Shown one piece after another: positions 7,097-15,907 of a stretch of 20,817 nucleotides of DNA. A program made the position numbers and the translations under genes. Below the pieces are notes generated by a model. It saw nothing but the letters and a program-made list of their open reading frames with translations, was not told the DNA's origin and ran no database searches. The stretch lies in NCBI GenBank assembly GCA_029937205.1, contig JAPYQV010000006.1, forward strand, positions 1 through 20,817, read 5' to 3'. Numbering within the stretch: position 1 is the stretch's first letter; each line of letters starts with the position of its first letter. Origin of the DNA: Alphaproteobacteria bacterium. Its GTDB lineage: Bacteria > Pseudomonadota > Alphaproteobacteria > UBA828.

Positions 7097-7755
7097 TTAC
7101 CGGCCGCTTCGACGGCGGCGAAGAATGCGCGGAGTTTGTTACCGTCGAGCTTGTCGTTGGTGCGGACACTGCTGCAAAGGTCGACACCGAACGGCTTTAC
7201 CTGGGCGATGGCTTCGCCGACATTCTCCGCGTTCAGTCCACCGGCGAGAAAGACCGGGATGTCGAGCGCATCCACAATCGCCCGGCTCAGCGACCAATCA
7301 TGCACGCGCCCGGTACCGCCGAGCTCCTTGACGGGGCGTGTCGGATCACCTGAATCAAGCAATACCGCCTGAACTTCGCCGGCCACGGCGCGCGCTTCAG
7401 CGATCGATACTTTGCTCCGCACATGGATCACCTGCACCAATGCGACGCCCGGCAAGGCGGCGCGGAGTTGAGCATACTCGCGGTGCGGCAGGGCATCGAC
7501 GATCTGGACTGTATTCACGCGGCAGCGTTTCTGCTGGGCGATAATCTCGTCGGCGCGAAGCGCGCTGGTGAGGAGAAAAGTGCCGATGGCGGGCGGTGTG
7601 GCGCGGGCGATTTCGCCGATCAACGGTTCGTCTATAACACCTGGCCCGCTCGGCATGTGCGATACCAGGCCGAGCGCGTCGGCGCCGTGCGCGACGGCGA
7701 GGCGCGCTTCCGCCTGGCTCGATATGCAGCAGATTTTTACTCGCGTTCGTGCCAT
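7093..7755 (-). CDS. TrpF-like (phosphoribosylanthranilate isomerase-family) protein of unknown substrate
   Basis: This 220-residue protein has the TrpF (beta/alpha)8-barrel pattern. The catalytic pair appears kept: Cys9 in VKICCIS and Asp134 in AVLLDSGD. GGTGRVHDW (146-154), FLAGGLNAENV (169-179) and GVDLCSSV (190-197) are also present. Yet parts that shape the substrate pocket differ from true TrpF: KICGIT is KICCIS, the usual SPR loop is MPSGPGV, and the usual VQLHG strand is VQIVD. It is last in a nucleoside catabolic operon, 10 bp after deoB, with no trp gene nearby. It may be an aldose-ketose (Amadori-type) isomerase acting on another phosphorylated sugar, or a moonlighting TrpF. I cannot name its substrate. 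The ATG at 7755 is preferred over 7782, which lies inside deoB. Confidence 0.8.
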   Translation of the reverse strand: MARTRVKICCISSQAEARLAVAHGADALGLVSHMPSGPGVIDEPLIGEIARATPPAIGTFLLTSALRADEIIAQQKRCRVNTVQIVDALPHREYAQLRAALPGVALVQVIHVRSKVSIAEARAVAGEVQAVLLDSGDPTRPVKELGGTGRVHDWSLSRAIVDALDIPVFLAGGLNAENVGEAIAQVKPFGVDLCSSVRTNDKLDGNKLRAFFAAVEAAGN

Positions 7756-7765
7756 CGTGCCGCCG

Positions 7766-8950
7766 CTATGCTGCGATCTCACTCAGGAAAGAACGACCAT
7801 GCTCGAGCGGCGCCAAGCCGAGATGGCCGGCCAGGGTCTGGCCAATATCGGCGAAACTTTCGCGCACCCCCAGTGCCACCGGGCGCACGCCGGGACCGAA
7901 GGCGAGCACCGGCACATTCTCGCGCGTATGGTCGCTGCCGGGCCAGGTCGGGTCGCAGCCATGGTCCGCGGTAATGATAGCGAGATCGCCGGGGCGCAAG
8001 CAGGCTTCGAAATCGGGCAATATCTTGTCGAAAGTTTCGAGCGCACCCGCATAGCCGGCGATGTCGCGGCGGTGGCCGTAGAGCATGTCGAAATCAACGA
8101 AATTGGTCAGCGCCAGAAGAGTCTCGTCATCGCCACCGGCAATTTCCAACGTCCTTTGCCAAAGCTCGGCATTGCCGTTCGCCTTGATGATCTGCCCGGT
8201 GCCTTGATGGGCGAAAATATCACCGATCTTGCCAATCGAGACGGTTTTACCTTCAAAGCGATCCAGCAAGGTCGGCTCGGGCGGCGGCAGGGAATAGTCG
8301 CGCCGATTGCCGGTGCGCACATAGCTGCTGGAGGAACCTTCAAACGGCCGGGCGATCACGCGCCCGATATTATAGCTGTCGACCAGTTTGCGCGCGATCT
8401 CGCACACCGCCAAAAGGCGCGTCAGCCCAAAACTTTCTTCATGGGCGGCGATCTGAAAAACCGAATCGGCGGAGGTATAGATGATTGGCTTGCCGTTCTC
8501 CCTATGGGCGTCGCCGAGCTCGGCGATGATCTCCGTGCCCGAGGCATGGCGATTGCCGAGCACGCCGAGAAGCTCGGCACGGGCGATCAGGGCGTCGGTC
8601 AGGGCAGGGGGAAAGCACGGCTCTTCACGCGGAAAATAGCCCCATTCCGTCATCACCGGCACGCCGGCCATTTCCCAATGACCGCTCGGCGTATCCTTGC
8701 CGGTGCTTTGCTCCTGCGCCGCGCCGTAAGCGCCTGATATCGGCCCATCCATTGGCAGGTTCGGCAGCGCTTCGCCGGCGCTTTCGCGCGCCGCCGCGCC
8801 GAGACCGAGACGCAGCAGGTTTGGGATTTCAAGCGCTCTCGACGCGGCAATACTGCGCAATGTATCGGCGCCGGTATCGCCGTATTTTTCCGCATCCGCC
8901 GCGCCGCCGATGCCAAGCGAATCCATCACCAGAACAAAGGCGCGTCTCAT
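7766..8950 (-). CDS. deoB: Phosphopentomutase DeoB
   Basis: This enzyme converts ribose-1-phosphate or deoxyribose-1-phosphate, released by the nucleoside phosphorylases of this operon, into the 5-phosphates. The 394-residue protein belongs to the alkaline-phosphatase superfamily with two metal sites. The first ligand is Asp10 in FVLVMDSLGIGG. The phosphate-carrying threonine is Thr87 in STGKDTPSGHWEM. The remaining metal ligands lie in ITADHGCDPTWPGSDHTREN near the C-terminus. The length is typical for DeoB. Its ATG overlaps the deoA stop by 4 nt (ATGA), which supports translational coupling. Confidence 0.97.
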   Translation of the reverse strand: MRRAFVLVMDSLGIGGAADAEKYGDTGADTLRSIAASRALEIPNLLRLGLGAAARESAGEALPNLPMDGPISGAYGAAQEQSTGKDTPSGHWEMAGVPVMTEWGYFPREEPCFPPALTDALIARAELLGVLGNRHASGTEIIAELGDAHRENGKPIIYTSADSVFQIAAHEESFGLTRLLAVCEIARKLVDSYNIGRVIARPFEGSSSSYVRTGNRRDYSLPPPEPTLLDRFEGKTVSIGKIGDIFAHQGTGQIIKANGNAELWQRTLEIAGGDDETLLALTNFVDFDMLYGHRRDIAGYAGALETFDKILPDFEACLRPGDLAIITADHGCDPTWPGSDHTRENVPVLAFGPGVRPVALGVRESFADIGQTLAGHLGLAPLEHGRSFLSEIAA

Positions 8951-10299
8951 GATTCGACCCTGTTACCGACCCTGTGGCGGACCATCGGCGCGGTCTCCGG
9001 CGCCGTATCGCCGATCGTAACGGCGGCGCGAATTGTGGCGCCGGCACGCTCGGCGTCGGCCGCATTGGCGGCATGTAGGATGCAAAGCGGGTGCTCTGGC
9101 CCGACATGCTCGCCGATGGCAGCGACGTGTGACAGCCCGACGGCATAATTGATACTGTCCTCGGCGCGTCGCCGCCCACCGCCGAGATCCATAATGGCGA
9201 GGCCGAGCGCACGCGCATCGACGGCGGTGATGATGCCGGGTTGAGCCGGCGCAAGCTCTTGCGTCAGCGCAGCGGCGGGAAGGTGCTTGGCTGGGTCCGC
9301 CATGATATCGGTGGGGCCGCCCAACTGGGCCACCATGCGGGAGAAATGCTCTGCCGCCTGTCCCGAGGCCAGGCTGTCCTCCGCTTTCGCCCGGCCGTCT
9401 GTGACGCTGTCGCTGAGGCCGCCAATAGTCAGAATTTCGGCCGCCAGCGACATGGTCACTTCGTGCAGGCGCGCGTCGCGATTGACGCCGCTCAGATGAT
9501 CGATGGATTCACGCACCTCGAGCGCATTGCCGGCGCTCCGCCCGAGACACTGGTTCATGTCGGTGAGCAAGGCGGTGCACGGCAGGCCGGCGCCATTGGC
9601 GACCGAGACGATGCTCTCGGCCAATTTCTGCGCCTCGTCAAACGCACTGGCAAACGCGCCCGAGCCATATTTCACATCCATCACCAGACCGTCCAGCCCG
9701 GCGGCGAGCTTTTTGGAGAGGATCGAGGCGGTGATGAGGGAGAGCGATTCGACTGTCGCGGTGACGTCGCGAATGGCATAGAGGCGGCCATCCGCCGGCG
9801 CCAATTCCGCCGTCTGGCCGATGATGGCGCAACCGGCCTGTTTGACTGTTATGCGCAGCGTCATAAGATCGGGCGTGGTGTTGTAGCCGGGAATCGAATC
9901 GAGCTTGTCGAGGGTGCCGCCGGAATGGCCCAGGCCGCGCCCGGAGATCATCGGCACGGCGGCGCCGCACGCCGCCATGACCGGCGCCAGGATCAGGCTC
10001 ACCTTGTCGCCGATGCCGCCGGTGGAATGTTTGTCAAGGACCGGCCCCTCGAAGCCCGCGTCGGACCAATCCAGCACCGTTCCGGAATGGGTCATGGCGC
10101 GGGTCAGCGCGACGCGCTCTGCCATGTTCATGCCGTTAAAGAAAACCGCCATGGCGAAAGCGCCGATCTGGCTTTCCGAAATCGCGCCGGAGGTCAGGCC
10201 GTCGACCATGAATTCGATTTCGGCATCGCTCAACACCGCGCCGTCGCGCTTGTTGCGGATGATTTCCTGCGGGAAAAAGTTAGCTTGGCTCATATTCAT
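8947..10299 (-). CDS. deoA: Thymidine phosphorylase DeoA
   Basis: It splits thymidine and deoxyuridine with phosphate into the base and deoxyribose-1-phosphate. The 450-residue protein shows the phosphate-binding glycine loop KHSTGGIGDKVS (90-101), followed by the family signature SGRGLGHSGGTLDKLDSIPG (119-138). The N-terminus, QEIIRNKRDGAVLSDAEI, closely follows enteric DeoA. The start at 10299 makes an ATGA overlap with the upstream aldehyde dehydrogenase stop; a second ATG two codons on (10293) is possible, and one at 10317 would overlap too deeply. With Cdd it lets the cell use deoxycytidine through deoxyuridine. It is a member of the pyrimidine nucleoside phosphorylase family, and uridine cleavage cannot be excluded from sequence. 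Confidence 0.96.
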   Translation of the reverse strand: MNMSQANFFPQEIIRNKRDGAVLSDAEIEFMVDGLTSGAISESQIGAFAMAVFFNGMNMAERVALTRAMTHSGTVLDWSDAGFEGPVLDKHSTGGIGDKVSLILAPVMAACGAAVPMISGRGLGHSGGTLDKLDSIPGYNTTPDLMTLRITVKQAGCAIIGQTAELAPADGRLYAIRDVTATVESLSLITASILSKKLAAGLDGLVMDVKYGSGAFASAFDEAQKLAESIVSVANGAGLPCTALLTDMNQCLGRSAGNALEVRESIDHLSGVNRDARLHEVTMSLAAEILTIGGLSDSVTDGRAKAEDSLASGQAAEHFSRMVAQLGGPTDIMADPAKHLPAAALTQELAPAQPGIITAVDARALGLAIMDLGGGRRRAEDSINYAVGLSHVAAIGEHVGPEHPLCILHAANAADAERAGATIRAAVTIGDTAPETAPMVRHRVGNRVES

Positions 10300-12683
10300 T
10301 CGCCGTAGGGCGCCCACACATTTTTGACTTCAACCGCATGACGCAAAATCTCCGGGCCTTCACATTGAGCAGAAGAATACCAATCGCGTCCACGGCCATG
10401 ATTGCTCCAGACGCGCTTCAGATTTCCTGCCGCGGCGCGCTCAACCGCGGCCCCGCCTGCCGCTGGGCCGAAATACCAGACGGCTTCCACATCATCATGT
10501 TCGGCCAGCACTTGCGCCAATTCATCTCGCCCGCCAGTGACGATGTTGAGAACGCCGCCCGGCAGATCGGAGGTGTCGAGCACTTGGTAGAGATCGGTGG
10601 CGGAGAGCGGATGGCGTTCAGCGGGAATGATGACAACGCGATTGCCCATCGCCAAGGCCGGCGCCGCGAGGGATACCAGGGCGAGAAGTGGATGCTCGTC
10701 GGGGCAGGCGATGCCGATCACGCCGAGCGGCTCGTGCAGCGCAAGGGCAATGCCGCGCAAGGGTGGCTGGTGCACCGCGCCCTCATATTTATCGGCCCAG
10801 GCGGCCGCACTGAACAGGCGCGATACGGACGTGCGAACTTCCTTCGCCGCCTGGCTGCGCGAAGCGCCGGTCATGGCCATCAAGCGATCGCGAAACTCGC
10901 CGGCGCGGGCTTCGAGATTTTCGCCAATATAGTAGAGCACCTGGGCGCGGTTATGCGCGCTCGCCTTGCCCCACCCGGCGGCCTTGCCAGCCGCTTCCAC
11001 CGCCTCGCGGATGTCTTTGCGGTTGCCGGCGCCAATTTCGCCAAGCACGGCGCCGTCGGGCGCGAGCACGGGCAGGGAATAACCCGAATCCGGGCGCTTT
11101 TGCTTACCGCCGATATAGAGCTTGGCCGTGCGGTCGAGCGGCAATTCCGTGCCGGGCTCCGGCGTGCTTTGTGCGGGTCGGGCGGGCGGCGTTTCATAGG
11201 GTGGCAGCGTCGCTTCCCAATTGGGGCGAAGATATTCCACCAATCCCTCGCGTCCGCCTTCGCGGCCGAAGCCAGATTCGCGCACCCCGCCGAAGCCGCA
11301 CGCGGCATCGAACAAATTGCTGGCATTGATCCAGACACTGCCGCAGGCGAGCTTCGGCGCGATATCGAGGGCAAGGTTGATGTTTTCGCTCCACACGCTG
11401 GCGGCGAGGCCATAGCGCGTGTTGTTGGCCAGCGCCACCGCCTCGCTTGGCGTGCGGAACGTCATAGCGACCAGAACGGGGCCGAATATTTCCTCCTGTA
11501 CGATCGTGGCGGCAGGGGCCACATCGGTAAATAGCGTCGGCGGATAGAAACAGCCCGCACTCGGGCAGGCAGCCTCGGGCTGCCAGAGGGTGCCGCCCTC
11601 GCGTTCGCCCAAACTGACGAGTTCGCGGATGCGCGACAATTGTTCCGGCGAAACGATAGCGCCGATATCGATGCCCTTCTGCATGGGGTCGCCGACCACG
11701 AGCGTTTCCATGCGGGCGCGAATCTTGGCATAGAGAGGCTCGGCAACACTCTCCTGCACCAGAAGACGCGAGCCGGCGCAGCACACCTCGCCCTGATTGA
11801 ACCAGATGGCGTCGACCAACCCTTCGACCGCACTGTCAAGATCGGCATCCTCGAAGACGATAAAGGGGGATTTGCCGCCGAGCTCAAGCGACAGTTTCTT
11901 GCCCGTTCCGGCGGTGGTCAGGCGGATTTTCCGCCCCACCTCGGTGGAGCCTGTGAAGGCGATTTTGTCGATATCCGGGTGTGCGGTGATCAGTTCGCCG
12001 ACCGCACCGTCGCCGGTGACGATGTTCACCACGCCGGGCGGCAGGCCGGCTTCCTGGCACAATTCGGCGAAAAGCAGGGCTGTCAGGCTGGTCTGTTCGG
12101 CCGGCTTCAGCACCACTGTGTTGCCGGTCGCCAATGCCGGCGCGATCTTCCAGGCCAGCATCAGCAGGGGAAAATTCCACGGGATGATCTGTCCGGCGAC
12201 GCCGAGCGGTGCATGGTCAGGGAATTCCTGCGCCATGATTTGCGCCCAACCGGCATGGTAATAAAAGTGGCGGGCGACAAGCGGGATGTCAATATCGCGC
12301 GTCTCACGGATCGGCTTGCCATTGTCGAGCGTCTCGAGCACGGCGAGCAGGCGGGCATGGCGTTGCACCAGGCGGGCCAGGGCATAGAGATAGCGCGCCC
12401 GCTTGTGGCCGCTGAGCTTAGCCCAATTATTTTGTGCCGCTCGCGCGGCTGCGACAGCAGCATCAATATCGGCTGGTCCGGCCTGAGCGATGTGGCCGAG
12501 CCGTTGGGTATTGGCGGGATTGAACGTTTCGAAGCTCCGGCCCTCGGCGGCCGGGCGCCATTCACCGCTGATAAAAAGATCAAAACGCCGGTCATGGCCG
12601 TCCAGCCATTTTTCCGCTTCGCCCGCGCTTTCCGGCGCCGCGCCATATTCCATGCTGTCGAAGATATCGGCGGTGCTGGTCAT
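10296..12683 (-). CDS. Two-domain aldehyde dehydrogenase (ALDH16 type)
   Basis: This 795-residue protein fuses a full NAD(P)-dependent aldehyde dehydrogenase to a second, inactive copy of the fold, the layout of ALDH16. The first domain has VAGQIIPWNFPL, the conserved lysine in VVLKPAE, FTGSTEVG, the general base Glu267 in LSLELGGKSPF, and the nucleophile Cys301 in NQGEVCCAGSR. The second half (from about residue 520, YIGGKQKRPDSGYSLPVLAP) keeps PLGVIGIACPDEHPLLALVS but has no catalytic cysteine or ELGGK, and ends in a diverged VWSNHGRGRDW motif. Located between deoC and deoA, it most likely oxidises the acetaldehyde made by DeoC to acetate, removing a toxic product. The ATG at 12683 follows the deoC stop by one base. 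Confidence 0.9.
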   Translation of the reverse strand: MTSTADIFDSMEYGAAPESAGEAEKWLDGHDRRFDLFISGEWRPAAEGRSFETFNPANTQRLGHIAQAGPADIDAAVAAARAAQNNWAKLSGHKRARYLYALARLVQRHARLLAVLETLDNGKPIRETRDIDIPLVARHFYYHAGWAQIMAQEFPDHAPLGVAGQIIPWNFPLLMLAWKIAPALATGNTVVLKPAEQTSLTALLFAELCQEAGLPPGVVNIVTGDGAVGELITAHPDIDKIAFTGSTEVGRKIRLTTAGTGKKLSLELGGKSPFIVFEDADLDSAVEGLVDAIWFNQGEVCCAGSRLLVQESVAEPLYAKIRARMETLVVGDPMQKGIDIGAIVSPEQLSRIRELVSLGEREGGTLWQPEAACPSAGCFYPPTLFTDVAPAATIVQEEIFGPVLVAMTFRTPSEAVALANNTRYGLAASVWSENINLALDIAPKLACGSVWINASNLFDAACGFGGVRESGFGREGGREGLVEYLRPNWEATLPPYETPPARPAQSTPEPGTELPLDRTAKLYIGGKQKRPDSGYSLPVLAPDGAVLGEIGAGNRKDIREAVEAAGKAAGWGKASAHNRAQVLYYIGENLEARAGEFRDRLMAMTGASRSQAAKEVRTSVSRLFSAAAWADKYEGAVHQPPLRGIALALHEPLGVIGIACPDEHPLLALVSLAAPALAMGNRVVIIPAERHPLSATDLYQVLDTSDLPGGVLNIVTGGRDELAQVLAEHDDVEAVWYFGPAAGGAAVERAAAGNLKRVWSNHGRGRDWYSSAQCEGPEILRHAVEVKNVWAPYGE

Positions 12684-12684
12684 G

Positions 12685-13692
12685 TCAGGCCATGGGTTGG
12701 TGATGGCGCGCGGCATAGCGCCCGCCAACGCGGTGTTCGAGTTGGCGCTCTATATCCGTGAGCAAGCTTGAAGCGCCGAGGCGGAACAGTTCCGGCTCGA
12801 GCCACGCCCGGCCGAGCTCTTCCTTCATTAAGAATAAATAACTCAATGCCACCTTGGACGTACCGATGCCGCCGGCCGGCTTGAAGCCGACGCGCGCTCC
12901 AGTGCGTTCGCCGTAGGCGCGGATCATGCGCGCCATCACCAGGCTTACCGCCGGCGTGGCGTTGGTGCTCTCCTTGCCGGTCGAAGTCTTGATGAAATCG
13001 GCGCCGGCCATCATGCAGACCAGGCTGGCTTTGGCGGTGTTTCGGAGCGTCGCCAGATCGCCGGTAGCGATGATGGTTTTAAGGTGCGCCGCGCCGCAGG
13101 CCTCGCGGTAGGCACGCACTTCATCATAGAGCGCGCGCCAATCGCCGGTCAGAGCGTGGCTGCGATCAATGACGATATCGATCTCGCTGGCGCCGGCGGC
13201 AACCGATTCCTCAACTTCGAGGAGGCGGGCATTGGGCGCGCTGAGGCCGGCGGGAAAGCCGGTGGAAACGGCGGCGATAGGGATGCCGCTGCCGGCCAAT
13301 GCTTCCAATGCCGGTGCGATCATGGCGTGATAGACGCAGACGGCGCCGACCCGAAGGCCGAGATCGCCGGCGCCGAGGGCGTCGAGAATTTCCTGCCGCA
13401 CCGGCTGGCGCGCCTTGGCGCAGAGCCGTTTGACCCGCCCCGGCGTGTCATCACCGGACAGGGTGGTGAGGTCGATGCACGAGATCGCCTTGAGCAACCA
13501 AGCGGCCTGCCATTCTTTTTTGACCGTGCGCCGCGCCGGGATATTTGCCGCGCGCCGCTCTACCGCGCTGGTGTTGACGCGCACCTCTTCGAGCCATTCG
13601 GGCTCGAAAGCCATGCCCGGATTGCGTCCTGCCGCGTCACGCGTTGGCAATATGCTGACATTGTCGCTCATATCCGGCTCAGTGTGACTCAT
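12685..13692 (-). CDS. deoC: Deoxyribose-phosphate aldolase DeoC
   Basis: This class I aldolase splits 2-deoxyribose-5-phosphate into glyceraldehyde-3-phosphate and acetaldehyde. The 335-residue chain has the Schiff-base Lys235 in DFIKTSTGK, the second active-site Lys271 in VGFKPAGGIG, and an acidic residue in EIDIVID (170-176). It belongs to the longer DeoC group with an N-terminal extension of about 60-70 residues (WLLKAISCIDLTTLSGDDT begins the barrel). Its ATG overlaps the punA stop by 4 nt; Met at residue 8 is an alternative start. The adjoining aldehyde dehydrogenase suits the acetaldehyde product. Confidence 0.96.
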   Translation of the reverse strand: MSHTEPDMSDNVSILPTRDAAGRNPGMAFEPEWLEEVRVNTSAVERRAANIPARRTVKKEWQAAWLLKAISCIDLTTLSGDDTPGRVKRLCAKARQPVRQEILDALGAGDLGLRVGAVCVYHAMIAPALEALAGSGIPIAAVSTGFPAGLSAPNARLLEVEESVAAGASEIDIVIDRSHALTGDWRALYDEVRAYREACGAAHLKTIIATGDLATLRNTAKASLVCMMAGADFIKTSTGKESTNATPAVSLVMARMIRAYGERTGARVGFKPAGGIGTSKVALSYLFLMKEELGRAWLEPELFRLGASSLLTDIERQLEHRVGGRYAARHHQPMA

Positions 13693-14522
13693 TCGCCGAC
13701 GCCGGGCGAGAGCTTGCTGAGAAATTCCGGCAGCAGGCGCTGCAAATCTTTCGCCGCCTCAGCGCCGACGGCAAGAGACTGTTCGTGACTAAGCTCTTCA
13801 TCGGTCATGCCGGCGGCGAGGTTGGTCAGGCTCGAGATCGCCGCGACGCGCATGCCGCAATGGCGCGCCACCAGGCATTCCGGCACGGTCGACATACCGA
13901 CCGCGTCGGCGCCCATGGTGCGGAAGGCACGGATTTCCGCCGGGGTTTCGAAGTTGGGCCCGAGCAGTGCCATATAGACGCCTTCGTTCAAGACGATGCC
14001 AAGGGCCGTCGCGGAGGTGGCGAGGCGGTGGCGTAGCTCAGGGTCATAGGCCCGGGACATATCGAAAAAACGCTCGCCGAAGCGTGTGTCGTTAGCGCCC
14101 ATCAGCGGATTGACGCCGGTCATGTTGATGTGATCGGAGAGCATCATCAGGCTGCCGGGAAGAAATTGCGGATTGAGGCTGCCGGCGGCGTTGGTCAGCA
14201 CCAGGGTCTCGCAGCCGGCGAGATGAAGCGCGCGGATCGGCAGGGCCAAATCCGCCGCCGCATGGCCCTCATAGAGGTGCGCCCGCCCCTGCATGCAGGC
14301 GACCTCGACCCCGGCCAGTTTGCCGAGCACCAGGCGCCCGGCATGGCCCTCCACAGCGGAGCGCGGAAAGCCCGGCAAATCGCCATAGTCGATGATGAAG
14401 GGGTGCTCAATGGCCTCAGCCAAAGCGCCTAAGCCGGTGCCCAATACAAGAGCCAAGCGAGGTTGGAAATCAGGCGCGTGGACGCTGATGGCATCTGCCG
14501 CAGCTTGCGGATCATGCGCCAT
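13689..14522 (-). CDS. punA: Purine nucleoside phosphorylase PunA (trimeric class)
   Basis: It phosphorolyses purine (deoxy)nucleosides to the free base and (deoxy)ribose-1-phosphate. The 277-residue protein is the trimeric PNP type: phosphate site in VLGTGLGALA (26-35), RAHLYEGH (80-87), LTNAAGSLN (109-117), the purine-binding Glu192 in GPNFETPAEIR, Met210 in VGMSTVPE, and Asn234 in SSLTNLAAGM. Glu192 with Asn234 is the pair of the mammalian-like enzymes that favour 6-oxopurines such as inosine and guanosine. The start codon directly follows the cdd stop (TGAATG), so translation is probably coupled. Confidence 0.95.
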   Translation of the reverse strand: MAHDPQAAADAISVHAPDFQPRLALVLGTGLGALAEAIEHPFIIDYGDLPGFPRSAVEGHAGRLVLGKLAGVEVACMQGRAHLYEGHAAADLALPIRALHLAGCETLVLTNAAGSLNPQFLPGSLMMLSDHINMTGVNPLMGANDTRFGERFFDMSRAYDPELRHRLATSATALGIVLNEGVYMALLGPNFETPAEIRAFRTMGADAVGMSTVPECLVARHCGMRVAAISSLTNLAAGMTDEELSHEQSLAVGAEAAKDLQRLLPEFLSKLSPGVGE

Positions 14523-14927
14523 TCAATTCTCCAAATTATCGGCGCCAAACGAATAGGGCAATAATTCGCCGAGCGGAATGGTCTGGCGCAGACCCTCCGG
14601 GTCGCAGATATGTACCGGCGTCTCTGGGCCGGCGAATTCGCTCAAGCGCTGGCGGCAGCCGCCGCACGGCGTACAAAGACGTTCGCCTTCGCCCATGACA
14701 ACGATCTCGGCGATCTTGCCGTCGCCGCCGCTTACCATGGCACCGATCGCCGATGCCTCGGCGCATTGTCCTTGCGGGTAGGCGGCGTTCTCCACATTGC
14801 AGCCGGCATACAGGCGCCCGCTCGCGGCGCGGATGCAGGCGCCGACATGGAAGCCGGAATAGGGCGCATGGGCGTTCTCGCGCACCGCCGCGGCACGTGC
14901 GATCATATCCTTCAGGTCAGCGCTCAT
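14523..14927 (-). CDS. cdd: Cytidine deaminase Cdd
   Basis: It hydrolytically deaminates cytidine and deoxycytidine to (deoxy)uridine, feeding DeoA. The 134-residue protein is the short, tetrameric class. Visible residues are APYSGFHVGA (21-30) and NVENAAYPQGQCAEASAI, with zinc ligand Cys55 and proton shuttle Glu57. PCGGCRQ gives the other zinc ligands Cys88 and Cys91. The start at 14927 makes a 4-nt overlap (ATGA) with the upstream permease; reading further upstream would place the start inside that gene and add residues foreign to the family. Confidence 0.95.
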   Translation of the reverse strand: MSADLKDMIARAAAVRENAHAPYSGFHVGACIRAASGRLYAGCNVENAAYPQGQCAEASAIGAMVSGGDGKIAEIVVMGEGERLCTPCGGCRQRLSEFAGPETPVHICDPEGLRQTIPLGELLPYSFGADNLEN

Positions 14928-15898
14928 TTTTCCTTCACATAGGGCACGCCGCTCGCCTTGGGCGGGATCGCCCGGCCGACGAAACCGGCGAGCAATAACA
15001 CCGTCAGGACATAGGGCAGGGCCTGGATTGCCTGTACCGGAATGATACCGATGCCGGGAATGTCGATGCCCTGCAGGCGCGCCTCGAGCGCCTGGGCAAA
15101 GGCGAAGAGAAAGCAAGCCAGCAGGGTCGGCAGCGGCTTCCACTTGCCGAAGATCAGCGCGGCGAGGGCGAGATAGCCCATGCCGGCGGTCATGTCACGG
15201 ATGAAAAGGGTGTTCATGGCGATGGCGAGATAGGTGCCGGCGACGCCGCACAGGATGCCGCACACAATCATCGCCCGGTAGCGCATGCCGGCGACCGAGA
15301 TGCCGGCCGTATCGACCGCTTCCGGATTTTCGCCGACGGCACGAAGACGCAAACCAAAGCGCGTGCGATAGATAAACCAGGCGGCGAGCGGTACCATGCC
15401 GAGCGCGAGATAGACAATGATGTTATGTCCGCTGATAAGCTCGCTATAGACTTCGCCGATGACCGGCACATCGCGCATCTTGTCGGCAAAGGGCAGGTGA
15501 ATCGGCTTGAAGCGCGCGATGTCGGCGATCATGGGAGTCTGGCTGCCCTGATTGAACCAGGCCAGCGCCAGCACCGGACCGAGGCCCGCCACCATGATGT
15601 TGAGCGCCATGCCCGAGACCACCTGATTGCCGTTATGGGTGACGCAGGCAAAGGCATGAATCATGGCGATGCCGACCGAGACGCCGATGCCGGCCATCAG
15701 GCCGAGCCAGGCTGAATCGGTCACCAGGGCGACCGATGCGGAGGCAAAGGCGGCGCCCAGCATCTTGCCTTCGAGACCGATATCGACGATTCCCGAGCGC
15801 TCGGCGAACATGCCGGCGAAAGAGGCCAGAATGAGCGGCGTCGAGACGCGCAGCATGGCGTCAAGCATGAGTACGAAGAAGGTAATATGTTCGCCCAT
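14924..15898 (-). CDS. Nucleoside ABC transporter permease (second subunit)
   Basis: This 324-residue integral membrane protein belongs to the branched-chain-amino-acid/sugar-type permease family (BPD_transp_2), in the group found with BMP-family binding proteins (Bacillus nupQ, Borrelia BmpA neighbours). It starts with an N-terminal membrane segment (LRVSTPLILASFAGMFAE), followed by the hallmark ERSGIVDIGLEGKMLGAAF. Further hydrophobic stretches and a GFVGRAIPPKA end suggest around eight or more membrane segments. It should form the inner-membrane channel with the permease at 15908-17026. The RTRFGLRLRAVGENPEAVDT segment is the cytoplasmic coupling loop that meets the ATPase. Nucleosides are inferred as substrates from the downstream catabolic genes. 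Confidence 0.9.
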   Translation of the reverse strand: MGEHITFFVLMLDAMLRVSTPLILASFAGMFAERSGIVDIGLEGKMLGAAFASASVALVTDSAWLGLMAGIGVSVGIAMIHAFACVTHNGNQVVSGMALNIMVAGLGPVLALAWFNQGSQTPMIADIARFKPIHLPFADKMRDVPVIGEVYSELISGHNIIVYLALGMVPLAAWFIYRTRFGLRLRAVGENPEAVDTAGISVAGMRYRAMIVCGILCGVAGTYLAIAMNTLFIRDMTAGMGYLALAALIFGKWKPLPTLLACFLFAFAQALEARLQGIDIPGIGIIPVQAIQALPYVLTVLLLAGFVGRAIPPKASGVPYVKEK

Positions 15899-15907
15899 GG
15901 CGCCCCC

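Noticed and set aside
7568..8737. Long plus-strand frames opposite deoB, and similarly 9241-10308 opposite deoA and 10338-11534 opposite the aldehyde dehydrogenase
   Set aside because: All are shadows of recognised genes, with no independent ribosome site or domain.
12683..12728. An earlier ATG for the aldehyde dehydrogenase, adding 15 residues
   Set aside because: It lies inside deoC, and the ATG at 12683 directly after the deoC stop fits the family length and the operon's style of junction.
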